Shown: positions 1 through 11,517 of the stretch, piece after piece
Numbering within the stretch: position 1 is the stretch's first letter
How the letters are laid out: every line of letters begins with the position of its first letter
Assembly (NCBI GenBank): GCA_004352715.1
Contig: SCFE01000004.1
Span: 2,830,522 to 2,894,521 of the forward strand
DNA length: 64,000 nucleotides
Direction: 5' to 3'
From: Hofstenia miamia
Lineage: Eukaryota > Xenacoelomorpha > Acoela
Translations under genes and position numbers: made by a program
The notes under the pieces: model-generated
The model's database searches: none
The model's input: the letters and a program-made list of their open reading frames with translations, nothing else
What the model was told of the DNA's origin: nothing

Positions 1-697
1 TATACTTTGTTTAAGCAAAACTGTGCATCGATGAATATAGATGTTAGAGGGCTTATGAGTGAATGAATTCAATATATTTTTTTGCAATGCATATTTTTCG
101 AGTATCATGTAAATACTAAACAATTTATTCACGCATTTTGTACAAACTAATTCTATGATGTGACATTAACTCATTTAAACAATTGTAACTCAATTGATTT
201 ATTTACATATTTTCATATAACATGTAAAACTTAGTGTTTTTCTCAGGTGGAATTATAAAATTAATCAGGTTAGCTAATAAAAGAGTTGACATATGATGAA
301 TAAATCTACATGAATGCATGAAACGTGTATTGTTATATTGTTACAATCATCACTCATTCAATCAGAAAGTTTTAGTTATTGATTTTTCACACTCCCACTA
401 ATTTACAATTTATCAATTTGCAGTAATTACAACTAGCTCTTAAAAATACATTTTATAATTTCTTTTATTGGTTTTATTAAATAACGTATTTTCTTTTCAT
501 TGCTTATTAAACTATTTTCACTAGAATGAAATGTTCAAATATAATTTTTTTATTATGTACAACTAGTGCTTAAAAATACATTTTTGCAATTTATAAAATA
601 GCATATTTTCTTTTCATTACTTATTTCTCTTGAATAACTATAATTTATTACACTTGAATTTCCATGTACTTATACTGATTTTAGACCTTCCCCTCCA
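1..697. other. AT-rich region without a recognised gene
   Basis: No coding region longer than a few dozen codons is visible. The one structure I see is a degenerate direct duplication: about 430-511 and about 559-629 share an ACAACTAG..CTTAAAAATACATTTT block followed by a TATTTTCTTTTCATT block. It lies just upstream of the zinc-finger/DNA polymerase remnant and may be the 5' flank of that element, but no terminal repeat was recognised. Confidence 0.5.
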
Positions 698-895
698 ATG
701 AAGTCGTTTTCATGTGATGAGTGTGGTTTTACCAGCCCAACCCCCTTGTCAATGTGCTCTCACATTGAATCTGTTCATGGAACAGATGGAATTTATTTAT
801 ACCCCTCATGCAAAATTTACTTTACAAATGCAAACAAATTTGATGAACATGTGAACACCCATGCAAATTTCAGTGTTGGAGATAGTATATCATGA
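698..895 (+). pseudogene. C2H2 zinc-finger segment, probable N-terminus of the Polinton-type polymerase protein
   Basis: A 65-codon ORF starts with ATG. Its first finger is complete (C6-x2-C9-x12-H22-x4-H27). The second has one cysteine (C38), then H51 and H55, with a tyrosine at the position expected for the missing first cysteine, so it probably no longer binds zinc. The ORF overlaps the next reading frame by 35 bases and ends where the polymerase-type protein begins. Zinc fingers at the N-terminus are common in the large animal proteins that carry a protein-primed type B DNA polymerase. I infer that this is the front of that protein, separated by a frameshift or a small intron (an AG at AATTTCAG near 870 could be an acceptor). 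Confidence 0.5.
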
Positions 896-3800
896 AACAA
901 TGTTTGCCAAAGTGGAACAAGCATGTTGTGGAAGTTTTGCCTGCTACCAGAGTAGTCCTCTAACATCTATTGATGTTTATTCTACATTTTCCAGTGTTTA
1001 CCCCAAAATTTCCAACATTATTCAGGAGGATATAGCCAAACACTTCTCCTCTAATGTTTACCTCTCTTGTGAAGTGGAGTTGGTGAAAGAAGAGAGTGGT
1101 GAGATAAAGAGTGTAGTATTGTATCCGACAAGCTCCCCTGTATCTGTCTTTAGTAGTGGCTTGAACAAGGTGGATTTTCTGAAAATGGTGGATGGAATCG
1201 CCAACTACATTACCATCTATGCAGCAAATGGCTCAAATTGGGTGCTGAAGAATATCAACCAAGTAAGCCTGTGCATTGCCAAATATCACCCCACAAGAGC
1301 TGGAAGTTACATCCCCCTTCCTGATTATTTGAAAAAGAACCACTTCTTAGCAAACCCTCACACTGCTCAAACAAATAAATGCTTTTTGTATGCTGTTCTA
1401 GCCTGTCTCCATCTGCAAATTAAAAACAGAGGTGAAATTTGCTGCCTCAACAAGTTCTTGCCAACTCTCAATTACTCAGGAATGTTATTTCCGATATCTA
1501 TCAATGACATCTGTAAGTTTGAGGATGCAAACAAAATTACAGTGAATGTGTACAGCCTCCATGATAAAAGCTTGGTGCCTGCATATATCTCTACAAGTTC
1601 TCATCAACAAAAAGCAAACCTTCTGCTGTTAGAAGAAGGTAATCAGAAACATTATGTGGCAATTACTAACATAAACGCCTGCATCAAATTTTTTAAGAAC
1701 ACCCATAATGGTTTGCATTGCCCTAAATGCTTGTCTGGTTTCAAACTGTTAGAAAGTTTAATAAAGCATGAAGTGAAATGTAATGGTAATAGTGAGCCAA
1801 TTATTACATTCCCTCAGCCTGATGACAAAATTACATTTAAATCATTTGGGGCCAAGAATTTTGTAACCATCATTGCTGCATTAGATATAGAATGCATATC
1901 ACAAAAAATTCAAAGTGTCTTGCCTGACCCACAGAAGAGTTTTACAGTGGATGACGTTCACCAAACCCCATCTGGTATTTGCATTGTTAGTACCACTGAA
2001 AAAGACCTGCTTTCCACCAACATATTTTCAGGTGAGGGGTGTATGGAGCAAGGATGGAATGAACTCCATAAAATTGCTAAGTCTTCATTTGCTGCCAAAA
2101 AAAAGCATCGTCAACTAATAATTTCACAGACTGATAGAGAATATTTGATGGAAAATTCTACTGTTTGTGTGTTCTGTAATGAAGAATTTGAAAGTAGCTC
2201 TCACAAAGTAATTGATCACTGCCATTATACTGGGAAAGTACGAGGTGTTGCACACAACAACTGCAATATTCTACATGGCAACCCCCAGTTTACTCCAGTT
2301 TTCTCCCACAACAGCAGTAAGTATGATATGCATTTGTTGCTGAAAAGTTTGAAGCTCAAGGAAAATGAAAGTTTAAAATGTATACCATGCACCTCTGAAA
2401 ACTTCATATCATTTAGTCTTATGGTCCCAGTGGATAATTAAAAAGATAAAAATGGTGTAACTAAATGGGTTCATGAAGAGCTTTGATTTTTGGACTCCTA
2501 TTGATTTGTTACTGACAGTCTATCAAATCTGGCTAAAAATATTGGAGCAGACAAATATGACTTTCTAAAAGCAGGCATGGGTAAACAGAAGGCATCAGTA
2601 TTTATCACAAGAAGGGCCAATTCCCTTATGAATGGTTTGACTCATTGGATAAATTTAATGAAACAAAGCTGCCAGAATTGCACCATTGGTATAATAGATT
2701 AACCAGATAAATACCACTAACACAACAGGAGCTAGAACATCAGCAGAACAGTACTTGGGTTAATGGAGGGTGTACTACATTTAGAGACTTCCACAATAAT
2801 TATTTAATGTCAGATACACTGTTACTGGCAGATGTACTTCATGAATTTTGTCTTGAAAGCAGACGAACATATTGATTGGATCCTGCACATTTTTTTACAC
2901 TGTCCAACTTTAGCTGGAATGCTATGTTAAACTATACAAACTTCTCACTTGATCCAATTGCAGATAACAATCAACTGGAATTTATTGAGGCTGGTATTAG
3001 AGGAGGCATGTCAGGTATTTACTCAGAATGCTACTTTAAGGCAAACAACCCCATGGTAGAGGGCTATGACCCAGAAAAGGAGTCCACTTATGCAATCTTT
3101 TTGGACATGAATTCTTTGTATGGGGTACAATGACCATGAATTTGTCTGTTGGACAGTTGCATTGGACAGACACTCCAATCAATGAAATTTTAAATGCACC
3201 CCCAGATGGAGGTTTGGGTTATTTAGTGGAAGTGGATCTTGAATAGCCCAGGAATTTGCATGGCAAGCATTTTGATTTCCCCCTTGCACCACATAAGATG
3301 ATTATTGAAGATCAACATCTGTCACCCTACACAAACCATATTAAAGAGACATTGGGACTGAAATCTGGCAAGGTGGCAAAGTTGGTGTAAACATTTTACA
3401 AGAGGGAGCAATATGTGGTGCACTATGAAATGTTGAAATTTTATGTCAAACAAGGGTTAAAGATCAGTAAATTCCACAGGGCACTACAATTCAGACAGGC
3501 ACCATTTTTAAAGCCCTTTATAGATTTAAATACATTAAAACGCAAGGCAGCTAAAAATGACTTTGAAAAGAGCTTTTATAAGCTGATGTCCAATGCTGTA
3601 TTTGGGAAGACAATGGAGTCTCTAAGGAAGCAATGCAGGGCAAAATTTGTTGGTGATCAAGAAGCAGCAGAAAAATTAATCAAACAGCCAGAATTCAAAT
3701 CATTCAATATAATCAATGAAGACTTGGTGCAGGTCATGCTACAAAATAAAGAGATTGTATGGAATAAACCGAATTATGTGGGGCAGGCCATTTTAGATCT

Positions 3801-4345
3801 TTCAAAACTACAAATGTTTAAATTTCACTATCAAACCATGAAGCAAGCATTTGAAAATAAAATCACAGTTTTATATAGTGATACAGACTCCCTCCTCTAC
3901 AAAATAAAGACCTCAAATGTGTATGAAGAAATGGCATCATTGGCACACCACTTTGATTTTTCAAATTATTCTAGAGACTCGCCATTATTCAGTGAAAAAA
4001 ACAAGAAAACGTATTTAAAGGTCAAAGATGAACTTGGTGGCGATGTCATTACTCAAGTGGTTGCCTTGAAATCAAAAATGTACTTTGTACAGTATGTCTC
4101 AAATAATAAATGCAATGAGAAGGCAAGCACAAAGAGGGTTGTTGGGGCTGTCAAGAAGATGATGAATTTTGATCTCTTCAAATCAATTTTGGATACAGAG
4201 GAAATTGTTCATCATCCAATGACAACCATTAGAAGTCATGATCACAACATTTCAATGCAAACTACAAACAAAATTTCACTTACACCTTATGATGACAAGC
4301 ACTTCCTCTTGAACAAATATCAAAGTCTGCCTTATGGACACAGAG
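861..4345 (+). pseudogene. Polinton/Maverick-type DNA polymerase B (protein-primed), decayed
   Basis: A long degraded coding region reads through 861-2441, then continues with stops and frameshifts to 2876-3133 and 3415-4345. In order I see a CFLYAVLACLH block, a zinc-binding HNGLHCPKCLSGF segment, an exonuclease-like LDIEC motif, an endonuclease VII-like CVFC...DHCHYTGKVRG...CNI zinc site with the SHNSSKYD block (about 2170-2330), the FLDSY region, polymerase motif A LDMNSLYG (near 3105), the NAVFGKTMESLRK motif B (near 3595) and the catalytic YSDTDSLLYKI motif C (near 3880). The order and motifs match the large protein-primed type B polymerases of Polintons and related animal elements. Known Polintons also carry integrase, ATPase, protease and capsid genes; none is recognised here, so this is a fragment. 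In-frame stops (for example near 2439, 2485 and 2873) show that it is dead. GAG/GTAAG at 4346 could be a splice donor. Confidence 0.85.
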
Positions 4346-4410
4346 GTAAGCTTATTAATTATGGTGTTATATATTTACACCTGTGTATAGTGCAGTTGGC
4401 TCTCCCTTGA

Positions 4411-4875
4411 CAGTTGAAACAACCTGCTCCTAATATCAACACTGGACCTCCCCCAAAAAGACTCACACTTAGTGCATGATGAAAGGGGAAAGAGACTTGT
4501 ATTTGCTTTTTTCCATAAACTTTTACTTATATTTGTTTTAGATAAACTCATTTAATCAACTCTTGTAGTGTGATGTTGTAAATAAATTTTGTCTTGTGCC
4601 TTCACCTCTGCTTGTTAACAAGTATTTTTTTAAATTATTTAAAGAGTGTTTATTTAAATTGCACTCATTTCTTGTTTACACTTTGCAGGAGATGGTTGAT
4701 CTCAATACACTATCTACAAAGGTATATGTATTTATTTTCACTATATTGCACTTTTACTCTATTTAGGTAATGTTGGTGGGATGGCCTCAATTTGGGAAGA
4801 AATTGAAGATCCATTGAACATTGCACAACTCTGCTTACAATCCCTCAACATACACTCATGGATTATCAGGCATAA
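4411..4875. other. 3' flank of the polymerase remnant
   Basis: A short proline/lysine-rich frame (NINTGPPPKRLTLSA, then stop) at about 4414-4480 follows a possible acceptor CTTGACAG. It could be the C-terminal tail of the polymerase protein, but its frame does not agree with the donor at 4346. The remainder to 4875 is AT-rich, with no gene seen. Confidence 0.3.
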
Positions 4876-5510
4876 TTTTTATTTTATTACTAACTTACTA
4901 TATGTTTAGGTCCGTGGTAACAATAGGCCTCCTGGGGAAAGCCAGCCACATTAAATAAATGGCTTAACGCATTTCTGATGGCCACCTCCTGGGTGAATGT
5001 GGAAGTGCCGTCATATTTTAGAATGAAGATGGAAATTTGAAGATTGTACAATGCTGAACTTTATCACTCAGAGTCACTGTGTAATGTATGCTTTTACAAT
5101 TTACACGTAATTGCTAAAGAAATTGTTGTTTTCCACCTCTTGCATATTTGTTTTGATCAATATTAATGTGGTTAGAAACACGCTCTAATGCAAATAACAC
5201 ATCATATTTCATTTGAAATATTTGGGGTTTTAGATCTATGAATTGTTTTCCTTAAAACATGGCACTGCATGTTTAAACATTGTTACAACAAGAGTGCTTT
5301 AAGTGAAATGTGGCAGAAAAAATATCAGTTTGCCTAAATCCTAGAAATCAAAAAAAAATCTCACTTTGGTCTAAACAAATTGTCTAAAAAATTAATTTGC
5401 TCATTTTCATTTGTCAAAAATATTTCATCGCTAGATGGCATCCAATAGAATCACTTCATTTCCACATGGACAATAGCCATGGGTGTCCCATTGGCACAGG
5501 CTTCTGCCCA
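4876..5510 (+). repeat. Inverted-arm repeat, copy 1 (left arm)
   Basis: This block is clearly homologous to the reverse complement of 6473-6906 and to 19861-20455. Shared landmarks are GGTAACAATAGGCCTCCTGG (copies 1 and 3 only), GTCATATTTTAGAATGAAG, ATGCTGAACTT, CTAGATGG.GTCCAATA and a GCCCnTCTTAACTA-type inner edge. Copies 1 and 3 begin with TACTAACTTACTATnTGTTTAG, which looks like a branch point plus 3' splice acceptor. The arm directly adjoins the 3' end of the minus-strand retroelement gene at 5513. Confidence 0.8.
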
Positions 5511-5512
5511 TC

Positions 5513-6472
5513 TTAACTACTCATAAAAGACATCTTGGAGAATACTTTGGTAGCAATTGGTGACCATCCTCCTAAAGCTTCCACTGATAGTGGTATGAAG
5601 GATATACCAGCAGCTGAACATGATTCTGCGTATTTAGTAAGCTTTCAGTTGTCTGAAACTTCCAGAGCATCATGATCAGCATGAGTACCCGCAAGATAAA
5701 CAATCAAAGGCTGCAGTGAACTAATTACAGTCACGTCTAGATATGTTGGTTGGCCAGCAGACCAGCATGGCAAAGAGATGTCCCCAGGACAAGCATGAGA
5801 CTCAGTGACTTTTCAAGCACATTAGATAAAGCACATTTTGAAGCAGTTTCAAAAATAGCGTCCCTGAATTGATCATGACGTGCAATTCTTTCACCATCAA
5901 CTGTGCATGACATAGCATGATTACCAAATAAATCCAAAGGCTTAAAGCATTTTGGACATTTTTTGTCATCATTAATTAAGGGGATGCCAGGCCAATAACA
6001 AAGCAAAATTCGGAATTCTGCAGGAGCAAAGGAAAGACCAAGTGCTTTCAAGGGAATGGCAATCAACCAAACCACACTTCCTGGTATGGAATAAGAGAGA
6101 AGTCTTGCTCTATTGTGAGGTGACAAACTGGACGATAAACAAGTATTCTGGCTAACTTGCTCTAAAAGTGAACAAATAGACTTCTGTGCTTTTGGGGCAA
6201 TGTGTAAAGGCATTTCAGACAACATNAAAGTATAAAACACATGACAATTAAAAGTTTAAATAAATTCAATAAAAAATTAACAAACAAACAGGATTTCTAT
6301 TTATGATAAAGTATATAATTAATGTAATATCGCAATGTGTAAAGGCATTTCAGACAACATTAGTCCTTTGCTAGAAAGTTTTTGCAAACACTGATGTGGC
6401 ACAGAGTAAATATAATCATCAATAGGAACAATCTGCTTACATAGTTCTTTATTGTCCACATATGACCCTGAT
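5513..6472 (-). pseudogene. Retroelement C-terminal region: zinc knuckle plus restriction-like-endonuclease-type segment
   Basis: On the minus strand the readable protein has a C-x2-C...H...C knuckle (CPKCFKPLDLFGNHAMSC), then an RHDQFRD block, then after a frameshift near 5740 a YLDVTVISSLQP block, and finally SFIPLSVEALGGWS before a stop at 5513-5515. This order matches a C-terminal module found in many metazoan retroelement proteins. The His/Arg-rich block followed by D-V-T-V resembles the restriction-like endonuclease of R2/R4-type non-LTR elements (inference by motif order). Upstream, the frame resumes beyond a 135-bp redundant stretch (6226-6360) and runs to an in-frame stop near 6475. 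The frameshift and lack of an RT domain make it a broken fragment. It lies between two inverted arms. Confidence 0.7.
6226..6360. repeat. Redundant join: single N plus 29-bp direct repeat
   Basis: A single N at 6226 follows 6197-6225, and the same 29 bases recur exactly at 6332-6360. The reading frame of the minus-strand gene agrees on both sides of this stretch. This is most easily explained as unmerged contig ends rather than biology. Confidence 0.75.
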
Positions 6473-6906
6473 TAGTTAAGAGGGGCTAGACCCCTTCCCA
6501 ATGGAACACCCATGACTATTTGCCATGTGGTAATGGACTGATTGTATTGGACGCCATCTAGTGATGAAATATTTTTGACATAGATAAATTGAACAAAGTA
6601 TTTTTTGATGAAGTTTTATTTTTGATTGCTAGGATTTTTGTTCATTGTAACAATGTTTTAACTATGCAATGCTCTGTATTAAGAAAAATAATTCATAAAT
6701 GTAAAAGCCAACACTTGTATAGAAGTATATTTCAACATGCATTAATATTAATCAAAGATATAGTATGGAAGAGGTAAAAAAACAACAATTTTAGCATTTG
6801 TGTATAAATTGTGCTAAATGTAAAAGCATACATTACAAAATGACTCTGAGTGACGAAGTTCAGCATTGCACAATCTTCAAGTTTCCATCTTCATTCTAAA
6901 ATATGA
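6473..6906 (-). repeat. Inverted-arm repeat, copy 2 (right arm)
   Basis: The reverse complement of this block aligns with copy 1 from its inner edge (GCCCCTCTTAACTAATC) out to GTCATATTTTAGAATG. It is shorter at its outer end and lacks the splice-acceptor-like start and the GGCCTCCTGG segment. Together with copy 1 it encloses the retroelement nuclease fragment. Confidence 0.8.
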
Positions 6907-8213
6907 CAGCAGTAGTAAGATAAGGGCAGGGGAGAACACACAAAAACGCCTCTAATTGGTCAAGAGCATATGATGTCACATGTCATGTGACAGATGATGA
7001 ATATTGGAGACAAGTGTTTTTTAGTGACTCACTGATTGATTGACAGATCACTAATAGGTTTTCAGTGACGTCACATACTTGACTAATGGATTTTTTGACA
7101 GGTTGAGATAACTCACAAAGTGCTTTTTGACAGGGCAGTAATGTATATCTGACACTTATTGTTAATTAGGTTTTTTAATTGATTTTTATGGTGATTCATT
7201 TACATATGGCTGATTTAGTTTACATACATTTTTTGGTATGACTAATTTCACTTTGTTAATATCACAATTGTTTGCATTACATCTTATTAATATATATATA
7301 CCATGTTATAACACTCATTTGCATACATTAAATCATATTTGCAATTTTCTATTGTTGGCTAATTTACAATACTTTGTCAGAAATATGTAAAATATTAAAC
7401 TAATTTTCCATTACATGTAAATGTTACAGAACACAGTGACAAACTATGCTTATCATATTTTCCATAATTTTGAAAAGGTTATACATACATTGCTTATCTT
7501 GTTTTTTGGGAAAACTTACAAAAACCACATTTCACATTTGTCAAAATTCCTTAACACACATTACATTTTATTGATTCATTTTCCATGATTTCTAATGACA
7601 GACGTGGTTTGCTTGCATACACTGCTGACTAATTTGGTTTGCATGATATTTTGTAATATCATGTTAGTGAATATTTTCTCTTACATGTAAAAAATATTCC
7701 TGTTTTATACAAGTTAAACAAATTTTCTTAAAGAGTAATACATGCTAACCAAGTTTTGGAAAAATTAAAATATAAAATATTACAAACACAATAAAATACT
7801 TAAACATTAAAGTCAAACATGGTTGCAATCTCGTTACCTAAATCATGAATGCAAAGTTATTTATAATTAATATACATACATTTCAAATATACAATATAAT
7901 TATACACCATAGGAGACATTACACCTTGCACCAACTTTTATATGATTGTTTTCTTTTCCACATTTTGTAGTTTATACACATTTTGGTGACTTTACATGGG
8001 CTGTATGCATTTACATGGGTTTTACAGCGTTAATTGCTTTACTGACTTTTTTCCTTGTTTTTCACTTTTATTTTGTTTTGGTGACTTTACACGACTTGCA
8101 TATATTTACATGGGTTTTCCAACTTTCATTGGTTTTACAGACTTACACACCATTCCAGGTTTATTTGATTTACAGAGGTTTCATGTGATTGTATGTGTTG
8201 CACGCCATTCCAC
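6907..8213. other. AT-rich non-coding region with short repeats
   Basis: No gene is recognised. A 17-nt near-palindrome GTCACATGTCATGTGAC lies at 6975-6991, a TGACGTCA palindrome is near 7069, and several TTTTTGACAGG-like words fall between 7080 and 7140. From about 7950 to the gap there is a degenerate tandem repeat of about 95 bp, with TTTTGGTGACTTTACA at 7981 and 8076. Its edge word CTTTTCCACATTTTGTAG is nearly identical to one in the 15.2-kb inverted-repeat arm. Confidence 0.5.
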
Positions 8214-9213
8214 NNNNNNNNNNNNNNNNNNNNNNNNNNNNNNNNNNNNNNNNNNNNNNNNNNNNNNNNNNNNNNNNNNNNNNNNNNNNNNNNNNNNNNN
8301 NNNNNNNNNNNNNNNNNNNNNNNNNNNNNNNNNNNNNNNNNNNNNNNNNNNNNNNNNNNNNNNNNNNNNNNNNNNNNNNNNNNNNNNNNNNNNNNNNNNN
8401 NNNNNNNNNNNNNNNNNNNNNNNNNNNNNNNNNNNNNNNNNNNNNNNNNNNNNNNNNNNNNNNNNNNNNNNNNNNNNNNNNNNNNNNNNNNNNNNNNNNN
8501 NNNNNNNNNNNNNNNNNNNNNNNNNNNNNNNNNNNNNNNNNNNNNNNNNNNNNNNNNNNNNNNNNNNNNNNNNNNNNNNNNNNNNNNNNNNNNNNNNNNN
8601 NNNNNNNNNNNNNNNNNNNNNNNNNNNNNNNNNNNNNNNNNNNNNNNNNNNNNNNNNNNNNNNNNNNNNNNNNNNNNNNNNNNNNNNNNNNNNNNNNNNN
8701 NNNNNNNNNNNNNNNNNNNNNNNNNNNNNNNNNNNNNNNNNNNNNNNNNNNNNNNNNNNNNNNNNNNNNNNNNNNNNNNNNNNNNNNNNNNNNNNNNNNN
8801 NNNNNNNNNNNNNNNNNNNNNNNNNNNNNNNNNNNNNNNNNNNNNNNNNNNNNNNNNNNNNNNNNNNNNNNNNNNNNNNNNNNNNNNNNNNNNNNNNNNN
8901 NNNNNNNNNNNNNNNNNNNNNNNNNNNNNNNNNNNNNNNNNNNNNNNNNNNNNNNNNNNNNNNNNNNNNNNNNNNNNNNNNNNNNNNNNNNNNNNNNNNN
9001 NNNNNNNNNNNNNNNNNNNNNNNNNNNNNNNNNNNNNNNNNNNNNNNNNNNNNNNNNNNNNNNNNNNNNNNNNNNNNNNNNNNNNNNNNNNNNNNNNNNN
9101 NNNNNNNNNNNNNNNNNNNNNNNNNNNNNNNNNNNNNNNNNNNNNNNNNNNNNNNNNNNNNNNNNNNNNNNNNNNNNNNNNNNNNNNNNNNNNNNNNNNN
9201 NNNNNNNNNNNNN
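8214..9213. other. Assembly gap, 1000 N
   Basis: Exactly 1000 N, probably a placeholder of unknown true size. Confidence 0.95.
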
Positions 9214-10495
9214 GCTTTAATTTTTAAAAATATTATAATAGATGCATACACTCTCATGGAATAATAAAATAAAACACCTGAGAAAAATTACAATTACTAA
9301 TGCGATAGTAATAAAAACAATCAAGAAGGCAAAATAAAAATATGATACACATAAAATGAAATATATAACACCAGAGAAGAAATGTGATTTATTTGAAACT
9401 TTGTGTTTATTTTTTAAAAATATATAAGTTGACGATTTTTTCCATAGATATTATCTCCATTCATTAAATTTGTAAACCCTGTAATGCATTCACCATACTA
9501 AACAAATAAATGTTTTGTAAAATATTTTATTACACACACACACAAAATATAGATGTGTGATATACACACAAATAGAAAAATTTAAACTGTATATGATTAA
9601 ACAAGATATTAAATATAGTGAAAATCAATGTGTATAATTTAGATTAAAATGGAAATTTTAATAATTTACTCAATTAAATGTGAAATATAATTATAATATG
9701 CATAGCTTATCAAGCAATTATACATCAACATACCTTGTTATTTTGTGTGTAGATGTTTTTGAAACGAAAAACGTATTGCCTTCAATCTTTCACCAATTTG
9801 TATCATTCTTTAATGCTATATAATGATAAATAAGTCTTTTTTGAAAGTGAAACCAACTTAAATCAGGTAATAAAATAATAACGAAAAAGCATAATTGATT
9901 TTTCAATTTTCACTCTTTTACATGAAGGCGGTGTTTGATATAAAAATATAGTCATAGACGTATATAAATCGCTGGACAAGACATTGAAATTTTGCTAGTT
10001 GAATAAGTCACATGGAGAAGGAGAATTATACATTTTCAAAACATAAAAACTGGTTATCATAGTAAACAAGAAACCAACTTCCACAAATAAACTCTTCAAA
10101 AAAAGACTGATTAAAAATGTTATAGTTAAAATGATGGGAATTTCCACCATTTCTACCCGATATCAAGCTTTGTTGAAATTATATGAATATTTCTAATATT
10201 GAAGTAAATTAAATTACACCTGCCTGCTAATTGTGAGGATCTTTACCCTGCGTTTATGTAAACTCTAGTTGATGATTGGATGAATGAATTAAGTTATTTT
10301 TGATTGGTTTGTATGCTAAAAGTTTGTAATAAATAACACATACTTTGAACGGGTTTTCAATTTTAAATTTGATGATGACTCTGAAAGCTGCTAGCAAATC
10401 TCGTGCTAAAAAATCCGCAAAAGTTGGGAAGAGCAAACAAGACGTTCTCTTGCATGAATAAAGAATAAATATATGTAACAATGATTTCTATTTTT
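9214..10495. other. AT-rich region without a clear gene
   Basis: No long reading frame is seen. A short CA run lies near 9533-9544. The only coding hint is the small basic ORF near 10372. Confidence 0.5.
10372..10461 (+). CDS. Small lysine-rich ORF with polyadenylation signals at its stop (tentative)
   Basis: Twenty-nine codons start with two ATGs and contain an AASKSRAKKSAKVGKSKQ basic stretch. The TAA stop at 10459-10461 sits inside an AATAAA, with a second AATAAA at 10465. It could be a very small peptide or the last exon of a larger gene that is otherwise not visible. It could also be chance: the frame has a stop not far upstream and the region is AT-rich. No family is recognised. Confidence 0.18.
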   Translation: MMTLKAASKSRAKKSAKVGKSKQDVLLHE

Positions 10496-11495
10496 NNNNN
10501 NNNNNNNNNNNNNNNNNNNNNNNNNNNNNNNNNNNNNNNNNNNNNNNNNNNNNNNNNNNNNNNNNNNNNNNNNNNNNNNNNNNNNNNNNNNNNNNNNNNN
10601 NNNNNNNNNNNNNNNNNNNNNNNNNNNNNNNNNNNNNNNNNNNNNNNNNNNNNNNNNNNNNNNNNNNNNNNNNNNNNNNNNNNNNNNNNNNNNNNNNNNN
10701 NNNNNNNNNNNNNNNNNNNNNNNNNNNNNNNNNNNNNNNNNNNNNNNNNNNNNNNNNNNNNNNNNNNNNNNNNNNNNNNNNNNNNNNNNNNNNNNNNNNN
10801 NNNNNNNNNNNNNNNNNNNNNNNNNNNNNNNNNNNNNNNNNNNNNNNNNNNNNNNNNNNNNNNNNNNNNNNNNNNNNNNNNNNNNNNNNNNNNNNNNNNN
10901 NNNNNNNNNNNNNNNNNNNNNNNNNNNNNNNNNNNNNNNNNNNNNNNNNNNNNNNNNNNNNNNNNNNNNNNNNNNNNNNNNNNNNNNNNNNNNNNNNNNN
11001 NNNNNNNNNNNNNNNNNNNNNNNNNNNNNNNNNNNNNNNNNNNNNNNNNNNNNNNNNNNNNNNNNNNNNNNNNNNNNNNNNNNNNNNNNNNNNNNNNNNN
11101 NNNNNNNNNNNNNNNNNNNNNNNNNNNNNNNNNNNNNNNNNNNNNNNNNNNNNNNNNNNNNNNNNNNNNNNNNNNNNNNNNNNNNNNNNNNNNNNNNNNN
11201 NNNNNNNNNNNNNNNNNNNNNNNNNNNNNNNNNNNNNNNNNNNNNNNNNNNNNNNNNNNNNNNNNNNNNNNNNNNNNNNNNNNNNNNNNNNNNNNNNNNN
11301 NNNNNNNNNNNNNNNNNNNNNNNNNNNNNNNNNNNNNNNNNNNNNNNNNNNNNNNNNNNNNNNNNNNNNNNNNNNNNNNNNNNNNNNNNNNNNNNNNNNN
11401 NNNNNNNNNNNNNNNNNNNNNNNNNNNNNNNNNNNNNNNNNNNNNNNNNNNNNNNNNNNNNNNNNNNNNNNNNNNNNNNNNNNNNNNNNNNNNNN
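10496..11495. other. Assembly gap, 1000 N
   Basis: Exactly 1000 N; probably hides the 5' end of the CR1-like element that follows. Confidence 0.95.
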
Positions 11496-11517
11496 CAATC
11501 ATGCTTCACAACCAATC

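Noticed and set aside
2225-2407. Minus-strand frame inside the polymerase region
   Set aside because: Antisense shadow of the well-supported polymerase frame on the + strand.
7069-7076. TGACGTCA as a CRE regulatory site
   Set aside because: No adjacent gene or promoter can be identified; an 8-bp palindrome alone is weak evidence.
8181-9264. Long apparent reading frames on both strands across the N block, and similar ones across the other gaps
   Set aside because: They are made almost wholly of undetermined codons; only a few real residues lie at their ends.
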